The position numbers were made by a program, and so were the translations under genes. 64,000 bases of DNA from Breoghania sp963678585 (GTDB lineage Bacteria; Pseudomonadota; Alphaproteobacteria; Rhizobiales; Stappiaceae): the NCBI GenBank assembly GCA_963678585.2, contig CAXXGA010000002.1, forward strand, positions 806,001-870,000, read 5' to 3'. Shown in pieces: positions 53,522 through 61,283 of the stretch. Each line of letters opens with the position of its first letter. The first letter of the stretch is position 1. The notes beneath the pieces are model-generated. The model did no database searches and had not been told where the DNA came from. It worked only from the letters and a program-made list of their open reading frames with translations.

Positions 53522-54712
53522 ATGGCTATTCAGGAGCAAGTTCCGGCGAAGAAATCGTCGGACGTGTCGTTCTTAAACAATCCGGTGATCCGCAGCACCT
53601 TCTACCAGGTGGTTGTTGTGGCATTGCTGATCTTTTTCGGCTGGCAGATCATTGCCAACACCGCCGCCAACCTCGAACGGCTGAACATCGCATCCGGCTT
53701 CGGATTCCTCGACAATACCGCGGGATTCAGCATCATTCAGACCATGGTGGAGTATTCGGAGACCTCCGATTACGGTCGCGCCTTGCTGGTCGGGCTGCTG
53801 AACACCGTACTGGTCGCCTTCATCGGCGTGCTGTTCGCCACCATCATCGGTTTCGTCGTCGGTGTGGCGCGGTTGTCGAGCAACTGGATCATTTCCAAGC
53901 TCGCCTACACCTATATCGAGATCATCCGCAACATCCCGCTGCTTCTCCAGATCTTCTTCTGGTATTTCGCGGTGCTGCGCGCGGTGCCCAATCCACGCAA
54001 CAGCGTGACCTTCCTTGATTCCATCTTCGTGAACAATCGCGGCATCTACGCCCCGAAACTTCTGTTCGAGGAAGGGTCGGCCGCCATCGGCATCGCCGTA
54101 ATCGTCGCGATCGTCGCCTCGATCGGCATCAAGATATGGGCGAGGAAGCGCCAGATGGAAACGGGCCAGCCGTTCCGCTCCGGCCTGACGGCGCTCGGTC
54201 TCATCATCGGCCTGCCGCTGATCGCCTATCTGGCTGCGGGCCAGCCCGTCGGGGTGGATTTCCCCGCACTCAAGGGTTTCAATTTCAGGGGTGGCATGCA
54301 GCTCACGCCCGAGTTCGTGGCCCTGACGCTGGCGCTCGCCATCTACACCGCCGCCTTCATCGCGGAAATCGTGCGTGCGGGCATTCTTGCGGTCAGCCAC
54401 GGCCAGACCGAGGCTGCCGGCGCGCTGGGCCTCAGGCCCGGTCCGACGCTTCGTCTCGTGGTCATCCCGCAGGCCATGCGGGTCATCATCCCGCCGTTGA
54501 CGAGCCAGTATCTGAACCTGACCAAGAATTCGTCGCTGGCGGTCGCCATCGCCTACCCGGACCTCGTGTCCGTGGGCGGCACGGTGCTCAACCAGACCGG
54601 GCAGGCCATCGAGGTCGTCGGCATCTGGATGCTCGTCTACCTGTCGTTGAGCCTGATCACGTCGATGTTCATGAACTGGTACAATCAGCGCATGGCGCTG
54701 GTGGAACGGTAG
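53522..54712 (+). CDS. aapQ: general L-amino-acid ABC transporter permease AapQ
   Basis: A 396-residue polar amino-acid permease with about eight membrane segments. YTYIEIIRNIPLLLQIFFWYF and the EAA loop GQTEAAGALGLRPGPTLRLVVIPQAMRVIIPP are clear. The start at 53522 (MAIQEQVP) gives the typical length. It pairs with AapM. Confidence 0.94.
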   Translation: MAIQEQVPAKKSSDVSFLNNPVIRSTFYQVVVVALLIFFGWQIIANTAANLERLNIASGFGFLDNTAGFSIIQTMVEYSETSDYGRALLVGLLNTVLVAFIGVLFATIIGFVVGVARLSSNWIISKLAYTYIEIIRNIPLLLQIFFWYFAVLRAVPNPRNSVTFLDSIFVNNRGIYAPKLLFEEGSAAIGIAVIVAIVASIGIKIWARKRQMETGQPFRSGLTALGLIIGLPLIAYLAAGQPVGVDFPALKGFNFRGGMQLTPEFVALTLALAIYTAAFIAEIVRAGILAVSHGQTEAAGALGLRPGPTLRLVVIPQAMRVIIPPLTSQYLNLTKNSSLAVAIAYPDLVSVGGTVLNQTGQAIEVVGIWMLVYLSLSLITSMFMNWYNQRMALVER

Positions 54713-54721
54713 GGGGCGGAA

Positions 54722-56059
54722 ATGGCTGCTACAGACTTTCATTTCGTGCGCCAGGAACTGGCCCCCGTACTGCCGCCCCCGGTTGCGACCGGCGGCGTCA
54801 CGGGCTGGGTCCGCGCAAACCTGTTCTCCTCGCTGGGGAACACCGTCCTGACGTTGCTCGGGATCCTGATCCTGGGGAGCCTTGTGGAACCCCTGATCAG
54901 ATTCGCTTTCGTCGATGCTGTATGGACGGGCGAGAACCGCGAGGCATGCCTCGCCTCGCACGGCGCCTGCTGGCCCTATATCAAGGACTACTTCCCGCAG
55001 TTCATCTATGGCCGGTTCCCGATCGACGAACGCTGGCGGGTGGACATCGTCTTCGCCGGTTTCGCCATCGGGCTCATTCCGCTGCTCATCCCCTCGGCCC
55101 CGCTGAAGCGGACGAACCTCTTCTACATGCTTCTGGTCTTCCCGCTGGGCGCCTTCATCCTGCTCACCGGCGGGCATATCAGCGCCTCCGGGTTCCTGCT
55201 GCCGGATGCCGTCATGCAGGCCGGTCTCGCGCGGTTCTGGGTCGATCTCGTCATCCTCTTCGCCGTGTTTGCGGCGATCGCCTACACGATTGCCTCGCTG
55301 TCCAACAGCAATCCCGTTCCGGGCCTTGCGGCAGTGGGTGCAGCTTTCGTGCTGGTGGCGGCGATCTGCTTCTTCGCGCAGATCGATTTCGGTCTCATGC
55401 CGGTGGAAACCTCCTACTGGGGCGGTCTGCTGGTGACACTGGTCATTGCGGTGTCCGGCATTGCGGCCTCGCTGCCGCTGGGCATCATGTTTGCGCTGGG
55501 GCGGCGGTCGAACATGCCCGTAGTGCGCCTCGTCTCGATCATCTTCATCGAGTTCTGGCGCGGCGTACCGCTCATCACCGTGCTCTTCATGTCCTCCGTC
55601 ATGCTGCCGCTGTTCCTGCCCGAGGGCACGAACTTCGACAAGCTGCTGAGGGCGCTGATCGGCGTGGCGCTGTTCGCCTCCGCCTACATGGCCGAAGTGG
55701 TGCGCGGCGGTCTTCAGGCGATCCCGAAGGGACAATACGAAGGTGCGATGGCGCTTGGCCTTCGTTACTGGCCGATGATGTGGCTCATCATCATGCCGCA
55801 GGCTCTGAAACTGGTTATTCCGGGCATCGTCAATACCTTCATCGGCATGTTCAAGGACACGACTCTTGTTCTGATCATCGGGCTGTTTGACTTGCTCGGA
55901 CAGATCCAGTCCTCGTATACAGACCCCACATGGGCGACGCCGTCGCAAAGCCATACGGGTTATCTCTTTGCAGCCGCGATCTACTGGGTCTTCTGTTTTT
56001 CCATGTCCCGTTATTCGATCTTCATGGAGAACAAGCTGCACACCGGACACAGGCGGTGA
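54722..56059 (+). CDS. aapM: general L-amino-acid ABC transporter permease AapM
   Basis: A 445-residue permease, somewhat longer than rhizobial AapM; the extra length lies in hydrophobic segments between about 120 and 250. FIEFWRGVPLITVLFM and the EAA loop IPKGQYEGAMALGLRYWPMM contact the ATPase. It starts 9 nt after aapQ. Confidence 0.93.
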   Translation: MAATDFHFVRQELAPVLPPPVATGGVTGWVRANLFSSLGNTVLTLLGILILGSLVEPLIRFAFVDAVWTGENREACLASHGACWPYIKDYFPQFIYGRFPIDERWRVDIVFAGFAIGLIPLLIPSAPLKRTNLFYMLLVFPLGAFILLTGGHISASGFLLPDAVMQAGLARFWVDLVILFAVFAAIAYTIASLSNSNPVPGLAAVGAAFVLVAAICFFAQIDFGLMPVETSYWGGLLVTLVIAVSGIAASLPLGIMFALGRRSNMPVVRLVSIIFIEFWRGVPLITVLFMSSVMLPLFLPEGTNFDKLLRALIGVALFASAYMAEVVRGGLQAIPKGQYEGAMALGLRYWPMMWLIIMPQALKLVIPGIVNTFIGMFKDTTLVLIIGLFDLLGQIQSSYTDPTWATPSQSHTGYLFAAAIYWVFCFSMSRYSIFMENKLHTGHRR

Positions 56060-56078
56060 TCAATGGCGATAACCATCA

Positions 56079-56099
56079 GCGCGCCGGTCTCCGGCGCGC
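56079..56099 (+). other. hairpin between aapM and aapP
   Basis: A perfect 9-bp stem (GCGCGCCGG / CCGGCGCGC) with a 3-nt loop in the 67-nt aapM-aapP gap. No T-run follows; it may adjust mRNA stability rather than end transcription. Confidence 0.5.
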
Positions 56100-56126
56100 C
56101 CGACAACATCTTTGAGGGCCAGACAA

Positions 56127-56918
56127 ATGAGTGATACGGCAGCAGCAAGCGCCGAAGCCAAGCCGAAGATGGAGGTGTCCGAGACGGATGTCGCCATCGA
56201 GATTGTCGGCATGAACAAGTGGTACGGCGACTTCCATGTCCTGAAGGACATCAACCTGAAGGTCATGCGCGGCGAGCGCATCGTGATCTGCGGACCGTCC
56301 GGCTCGGGCAAGTCCACCATGATCCGCTGCATCAACCGCCTTGAGGAGCACCAGAAGGGCGACATCATCGTCGACGGCATCGAGCTGACGAGCGACCTGA
56401 AGCGGATCGACGAGATCCGCCGGGAAGTCGGCATGGTGTTCCAGCACTTCAACCTCTTCCCGCACCTGACCATTCTGGAAAACTGCACGCTTGCGCCGAT
56501 CTGGGTGCGCAAGATGCCGAAGAAGCAGGCGGAAGAGATCGCCATGCACTATCTGGAGCGGGTGAAGATTCCCGAGCAGGCCCTGAAATATCCCGGCCAG
56601 CTTTCCGGCGGTCAGCAGCAGCGCGTGGCGATTGCCCGCTCGCTCTGCATGAACCCGCGCATCATGCTTTTCGACGAGCCGACCTCCGCGCTCGATCCGG
56701 AAATGATCAAGGAAGTGCTGGACGTGATGGTGGGTCTCGCCGAAGAAGGCATGACCATGCTCTGCGTGACCCACGAAATGGGCTTTGCGCGTCAGGTCGC
56801 CAACCGGGTGATCTTCATGGATGCGGGCCAGATCGTGGAGCAGAACGCGCCGGAGCCGTTCTTCACCAACCCGCAGCACGAACGCACCAAGCTGTTCCTG
56901 AGCCAGATCCTGCACTAG
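56127..56918 (+). CDS. aapP: general L-amino-acid ABC transporter ATPase AapP
   Basis: A 263-residue ATPase with Walker A GPSGSGKST, signature LSGGQQQR and Walker B IMLFDEPTSALD. MNKWYGDFHVLKDI is the usual opening of the polar amino-acid class. The start at 56127 (MSDTAAAS) adds a short Ala/Glu-rich extension. It closes aapJQMP before a good terminator. Confidence 0.95.
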   Translation: MSDTAAASAEAKPKMEVSETDVAIEIVGMNKWYGDFHVLKDINLKVMRGERIVICGPSGSGKSTMIRCINRLEEHQKGDIIVDGIELTSDLKRIDEIRREVGMVFQHFNLFPHLTILENCTLAPIWVRKMPKKQAEEIAMHYLERVKIPEQALKYPGQLSGGQQQRVAIARSLCMNPRIMLFDEPTSALDPEMIKEVLDVMVGLAEEGMTMLCVTHEMGFARQVANRVIFMDAGQIVEQNAPEPFFTNPQHERTKLFLSQILH

Positions 56919-56944
56919 GCTCATCTGTATCGGCGAATCTGAAC

Positions 56945-56979
56945 GCCCGGCTGGTTCACCATCGGCCGGGCTTTCTTTT
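56945..56979 (+). terminator. Rho-independent terminator of aapQMP
   Basis: A 7-bp stem (GCCCGGC / GCCGGGC) with a 13-nt loop, followed by TTTCTTTT, 27 nt after the aapP stop. Confidence 0.82.
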
Positions 56980-57058
56980 GCGCTGTTGGCGGTGAACCAC
57001 GCCGGGGAGAGCGGTCGCGCCGTGCGGCCGCTGATTGCATCGAAGAATTGGGGGAAGA

Positions 57059-57346
57059 ATGCGAGTTTCGAGCTTTGGCGGTCGTCTGGCCGCTGCCGTG
57101 ACTGTTGTTGTTGCAGGTGTGTCTCTTGGGGGCTGCGTCACGAGCAGGGGGCCGGATATCGGCAAGTATGGTTTTGTCTATACCGATTGCGTGCGCAAGA
57201 ACGGCGGCACGGTTTCCCGCTTCAAGTTCCGTCCGGACGGACCGAGCAAAATGGCCTTTGACGATTTCCAGCCCGAGACGCCATATCCCGCAGGGCAGGA
57301 AGCCGCGATGCGTGCCTGTTACGACGCACGGGTCGCGAAGATGTAG
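57059..57346 (+). CDS. small lipoprotein of unknown function
   Basis: A 95-residue protein with a lipoprotein signal peptide: Arg near the start, a hydrophobic stretch VTVVVAGVS and the lipobox LGGC (Cys about residue 24). A GGGGGAAG ribosome site precedes the ATG at 57059. The mature part is small, with two further cysteines (in TDCVRK and RACYDA) that could pair. No family is recognised. It has its own terminator. Confidence 0.8.
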   Translation: MRVSSFGGRLAAAVTVVVAGVSLGGCVTSRGPDIGKYGFVYTDCVRKNGGTVSRFKFRPDGPSKMAFDDFQPETPYPAGQEAAMRACYDARVAKM

Positions 57347-57402
57347 GCAGTGGCGCTCCAAGTTGCCGGCCCGATTGAATCAACATATCAGGGAATACGC
57401 TT

Positions 57403-57429
57403 AAGCCGCTGCAACCGCAGCGGCTTTTT
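57403..57429 (+). terminator. Rho-independent terminator of the lipoprotein gene
   Basis: A perfect 10-bp stem (AAGCCGCTGC / GCAGCGGCTT) with an AACC tetraloop, running into TTTTTC, 57 nt after the stop. Confidence 0.88.
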
Positions 57430-57607
57430 CGTGCCCCCAACAGACGGGTGCCGGATACAACCTCGGATACTGCGCAAATTGTGCAAGCCATCTGCGGTGT
57501 GTCTGGTCTATCGTTTCGCAAACGGGGCGGAACAGCCCCTTGAGTTGACCAGAGTGAAAGATGCGCGGGAGCCCTCATGAGAAGGGCGCGCATGCGGAGG
57601 AATTTAA

Positions 57608-58735
57608 ATGAAAATCAAGGCTGCAGTGCTCGAGGAGATCGGGCGGCCCGGTCCTTATGCGACGACGAGGCCCCTGACCATCGAAGAGATCGATCTTGAG
57701 GGCCCGCGCGAGGGCGAGGTGCTGGTGCGCATGGCGGCCTCGGGGCTCTGCCATTCCGACCTCTCGGTGATCAACGGCGACCGCCCGCGGCAGATCCCGA
57801 TGGTGCTGGGCCATGAGGGCGCGGGCGTCATCGAGGACGTAGGGCCGGGCGTGACGCGCTTTGCGCCGGGCGACCACGTGATTTCCGTTTTCGTGCCGAG
57901 TTGCGGCCATTGCGGGCCGTGCCGCTCGGGCCGCCCCGCGCTGTGCGAGCCGGGGGCTGCGGCCAACGGGCGGGGCGAGATGATCGGCGGGGGGACCCGC
58001 CTCAGCCGTAACGGCAAACCCGTCTATCACATGACGGGCGTTGCCTGTTACGCCGAGCGCGCCACCATCTCGCAGAACTCGCTGGTGAAGATCGACAAGG
58101 AAACCCCGCTCGACATTGCCGCACTCATGGGCTGCGCGGTGCTGACCGGGGCGGGCGCGGTCTTCAACACGGGCGATGTGACACCGGGCTGCTGCACGGC
58201 TGTCGTGGGGCTTGGCGGCGTCGGGCTTGCCGCCGTCATGGCCGCACGGGCGGCAGGCGCGGAAAAGATCATCGCCGTCGATCGTCTGCCTGAGAAGCTG
58301 GAGATCGCGAAGGAACTGGGCGCGACCCATGTCGTCAACTCGACTGAGGAAGGCGCGCTGGAGGAAGTGCGCGACCTGACCTCGGGCGGCGTCGATGCGG
58401 CGATGGATTTCACCGGCAACGTCCACGCCCTGCGCTTTGCCTATGATGCGACCCGGCGCGGCGGCGCGACGGTGACGGCCGGTCTGCCGAACCCCAAGGC
58501 GATGCTGGAGGTTCCCGCCGTGGTGCTGACGGCGGAAGAGCGCACGCTCAAAGGCAGCTATCTGGGCTCCGGTGTGCCGAGCCGCGATATCCCGAAATTC
58601 CTCGCGCTCCATGCGCAGGGACGCCTGCCGGTGGACCGCCTGATGACCCACAAGATCCGCCTTGAGGATATCAACGAGGGCTTCGACCGGCTGGAGGCGG
58701 GCGAGGCGATCCGTCAGGTCATCACGTTCGACTGA
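57608..58735 (+). CDS. zinc-dependent alcohol dehydrogenase, class III-like
   Basis: A 375-residue medium-chain dehydrogenase. Catalytic zinc residues are C48 and H69-E70 (GHEGAG) with a Cys in ALMGCAVLTGAGAV; structural zinc residues are C99, C102, C105 and C113. GLGGVGLAAV binds NAD. The sequence is nearest the class III/formaldehyde-dehydrogenase branch, but many such enzymes act on other alcohols. GGAGG precedes the start. It is separated by 186 nt from the LysR gene. Confidence 0.9.
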   Translation: MKIKAAVLEEIGRPGPYATTRPLTIEEIDLEGPREGEVLVRMAASGLCHSDLSVINGDRPRQIPMVLGHEGAGVIEDVGPGVTRFAPGDHVISVFVPSCGHCGPCRSGRPALCEPGAAANGRGEMIGGGTRLSRNGKPVYHMTGVACYAERATISQNSLVKIDKETPLDIAALMGCAVLTGAGAVFNTGDVTPGCCTAVVGLGGVGLAAVMAARAAGAEKIIAVDRLPEKLEIAKELGATHVVNSTEEGALEEVRDLTSGGVDAAMDFTGNVHALRFAYDATRRGGATVTAGLPNPKAMLEVPAVVLTAEERTLKGSYLGSGVPSRDIPKFLALHAQGRLPVDRLMTHKIRLEDINEGFDRLEAGEAIRQVITFD

Positions 58736-58921
58736 GTGGCGTGTGGCGGGAATCGGGCCGGTTGAGAAAAGCCATGCCTTTGAGGGCGGGCTGTGTATTC
58801 TTGACGAGCATCGCCGAGTCTGCGGGCGGGCGATCTGTCGTTGCGCACCGAAGCCTGCCGGAGACCCGGCCACAGCCTTTCACACGCGATGAATGAAACC
58901 TCGGGAGCGAATTGAACTGCC

Positions 58922-59878
58922 TTGAACATTCGACAACTTCGCTACTTCATCGCCATCGCCGAGGCGCGCTCCCTTTCCGCCGCGGCCCAGAAGATCGGCG
59001 TCGCCCAGCCCTCCCTGTCGCAGCATCTGGTGAACATGGAGGAGGAGCTGGGCGTCAGGCTGGTGGACCGGTCACCGCGCGGGTCGTCCCTGACGCCTGA
59101 AGGGCAGGTTCTGCTGCGTCACGCCTATGAAATCACCGACAGCGTGGACCGCTGCATTGCCGAAATCCGCGATCTCGGCGAGGTCGTGCAGGGCACGGTG
59201 CGTTTCGGCCTGCCGCCGTCCGTGTCGATGGTCATGTCAGTGCCGCTGGCCGAAACCGTGCGCATCGAGCTGCCCGACGTGCGTCTGCGCGCCAGCGAGG
59301 CCATGAGCGGCTTTATCAAGGGATGGGTGGAGGACGGGACGGTCGAACTCGGCTTCCTCTATGACGTTCAGGGCGCAGAGCATTTCAAGGCGACCCATGT
59401 CCTGAACGAGCATCTCTATTTCTTCTCCGCCCCCGACGCCTGGCCGCTTTCCACCGAACCCGGAACCCCGGTGCGGCTGGCGGATCTGGCCGATCTGGAA
59501 CTGGTCCTTCCCGGGGAGCCTCACGGCCTTCGCCGCATCGTCGATCACTACGCGGCCAAGGCCGGGATCACGCTCAATGTCGTGACCGAACTCGATGCCA
59601 TGACCCAGATAAAGGAACTCGTGGCCCGTGGCTCCGGTCATACGATATTCGCGCCCGCAGCCGCCCATGATTTCGTCGTCTCAGGGCGTCTCGTGCAGGC
59701 CCCGGTCGTCGATCCGGTGATCTCGCGGCCCGTCTATCTCGTGCGCAACCCCGCAACACCGGCAACAAGGGCCTGCGCGGAGGTGGAGCGGATCACCCTC
59801 AACGTCGCCCGCGACATGGTCCGCCGCGGCGTCTGGGAGGGCGAACTCGTGATCGAGGACATGGACGCAGGCGCCTGA
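58922..59878 (+). CDS. LysR-family transcriptional regulator
   Basis: A 318-residue LysR protein. The helix-turn-helix is at about residues 2-60 (RQLRYFIAIAEARSLSAAAQ, PSLSQHLVNMEEELG), with a substrate domain after about 90. The start is a TTG at 58922; GGGAG lies 14 nt upstream, a long spacing, but the frame and N-terminus fit the family exactly. It is on the same strand as the alcohol dehydrogenase and convergent with the MaoC gene, so its target is not clear. Confidence 0.9.
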   Translation: MNIRQLRYFIAIAEARSLSAAAQKIGVAQPSLSQHLVNMEEELGVRLVDRSPRGSSLTPEGQVLLRHAYEITDSVDRCIAEIRDLGEVVQGTVRFGLPPSVSMVMSVPLAETVRIELPDVRLRASEAMSGFIKGWVEDGTVELGFLYDVQGAEHFKATHVLNEHLYFFSAPDAWPLSTEPGTPVRLADLADLELVLPGEPHGLRRIVDHYAAKAGITLNVVTELDAMTQIKELVARGSGHTIFAPAAAHDFVVSGRLVQAPVVDPVISRPVYLVRNPATPATRACAEVERITLNVARDMVRRGVWEGELVIEDMDAGA

Positions 59879-59899
59879 CGGCCTGTTCAGGTGGCGTTT

Positions 59900-59978
59900 G
59901 CTTGCCCGCCTGGGGAAAGGAAAGCTCAGGTTGCCGTCGCTTGCCCGCCTGAGCAAAGCTCAGGTTGCCGTCGCTTGC
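59900..59978. repeat. imperfect tandem duplication at the end of the MaoC-type gene
   Basis: Two parts are repeated: GCTTGCCCGCCTG at 59900-59912 and 59939-59951, and a 23-bp stretch starting AAGCTCAGGTTGCC at 59922-59944 and 59956-59978, separated by a 5-bp insertion/deletion. The second copy contains the last codons and stop of the MaoC gene. CCTGAGC-AAA-GCTCAGG (59948-59964) in the middle is a perfect hairpin. It may form the terminator of the convergent genes. Confidence 0.8.
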
Positions 59979-60781
59979 ATTGTGACGAAGTTTCCTTCCC
60001 CGTTACGCACGCGAATCTCCAGCCCGTTCTCACCCTCGCGCGCCTCCACTATGGCCTTTCCGCCACAGATGAGCGGCGACAACCCACGATAGGAGAAGCT
60101 GCGCGGTGCGCGGCCCAGAACCCTTGTGGCGACGTTCTGCATCCATGTGGCCTGAAGCGGGCCGTGAACGACCAGTCCCGCATAGCCTTCGACACCCGTC
60201 GCATAGGGGTGATCGTAGTGGATGCGGTGGCCGTTGAAGGTCAGCGCCGAATAGCGGAAGAGAAGCGTCGGGTTCGTTTCGATTTCCTGAGCATGAGCCG
60301 TCTCCCAGCTTTCGGCCTGAGGCGGGACGGAGGCGGGGGCGTCGGCAGCGGGATCGTCGCGATAGACGATCATCTGCCGCTCGCTGAGCTGCATCTCTCC
60401 GCCGACCTCGTAGCGATGATCGACCGTAACGAAACCGAGATCGCCGCTGCGGCCTTTCTTGAAGCGGATATCGCTGATCGTGGAGGTGCGGGTGACCTCG
60501 TCGCCCACGAAAAGGCCGCCGGAAATCTCAAGCTCGCCGCTCGCCCACATGCGGCGGGGAAGGGGCAGTTTCGGCAGAAACAGGCCGGTTTTCGGGTGCC
60601 CGTCGCGTCCCAGATCCGCCGGGGCACAGGCGTCGGGCGCAAGGCACCACTGAATGCCCGGCAGATCCGGCCCGTCGGGCAGCACGCCGTCCAGCGTGAC
60701 CCGGAAATGATCCGCCAGCCGCGGGCTGATCACATCGCTCGCCCGGCGTTCAAAGCCGATCCACTCGTCGAATTCGTTCAT
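59960..60781 (-). CDS. MaoC-fold/FAS1-like acyl-CoA hydratase (mesaconyl-CoA hydratase-like)
   Basis: A 273-residue double-hotdog protein. The N-terminal half is FAS1-dehydratase-like, and the second has the SALTFNGHRIHYDHPYATGVEGYAGLVVHG hydratase motif, split here as HRIHYDHPYA and EGYAGLVVHGPL, with catalytic Asp/His. These are seen in mesaconyl-C4-CoA hydratases and fungal-type HTD2 enzymes. The start at 60781 (MNEFDEWIG) fits; GTG/ATG 60829 is less likely. The metabolic context is not obvious from neighbours. Confidence 0.8.
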   Translation of the reverse strand: MNEFDEWIGFERRASDVISPRLADHFRVTLDGVLPDGPDLPGIQWCLAPDACAPADLGRDGHPKTGLFLPKLPLPRRMWASGELEISGGLFVGDEVTRTSTISDIRFKKGRSGDLGFVTVDHRYEVGGEMQLSERQMIVYRDDPAADAPASVPPQAESWETAHAQEIETNPTLLFRYSALTFNGHRIHYDHPYATGVEGYAGLVVHGPLQATWMQNVATRVLGRAPRSFSYRGLSPLICGGKAIVEAREGENGLEIRVRNGEGNFVTMQATAT

Positions 60782-61188
60782 GCGTCTTCTCTGATCCGTC
60801 ACTCGGGTGCGGTGCTGCCGCCGCGCCACGCGACTTTAGATCCGGGACGGATCGTCGGGGGCATATGAAAAGTCTATGGCTCCAACCGCGCGGGCCTATC
60901 GATTGCATTGAGAGACCCCGTGGAAATCACCTTAAGTCAGTTGGCGCTGATTGTTTCCCATCTAAATAAAATGAAGGTTTGGAAGCGACCGTTTTTCGAA
61001 TGGCTCCATTTCGAAGGAGCGTCAAAAGCGCTCGTTTATCCGCAAAACGACAGGAGCGTTGCGATTCTGCCACGGCTGGAATGCGTGCCGAATACGCTAC
61101 TGCGTTCAGGCGGAACGATATGGTTAAAGACAAGCCGGTTCGGATACTGACCGCCGTCGCGCCAATGCTCTTCACATTGCTAAATTAA
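60782..61188. other. leader and promoter region upstream of the giant adhesin
   Basis: No gene is convincing in these 407 bp; a short open frame on the plus strand (60908-61150) lacks a ribosome site and motif. The last 250 bp are AT-rich, in contrast to the flanking genes. An imperfect palindrome with TTCGAA ends (TTCGAATGG / CCATTTCGAA, 60995-61016) occurs here. This is probably the long control region of the adhesin gene. Confidence 0.5.
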
Positions 61189-61204
61189 CTATCAGACATG
61201 ATAG
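61189..61204. promoter_or_regulatory. CTATCA-N4-TGATAG palindrome upstream of the adhesin gene
   Basis: A perfect 6-bp inverted repeat with a 4-nt spacer, 80-95 nt upstream of the adhesin start. GATC-TGCC-GATC follows at 61203-61214. Placement suits an operator; the regulator is unknown. Confidence 0.45.
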
Positions 61205-61283
61205 ATCTGCCGATCGGTTGATTTTCGTAAACAAATCGTAAAAATTCGATGCGGTATTTTCGGTATTCTGGGTGGGTATCATA

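Noticed and set aside
53573..56050. 825-codon open frame on the minus strand
   Set aside because: It is antisense to aapQ and aapM and rich in His, Arg and Asp, typical of shadow frames of membrane proteins.
60908..61150. Possible 80-residue gene in the gap before the adhesin
   Set aside because: There is no ribosome site, no recognisable motif, and the region looks like promoter DNA.
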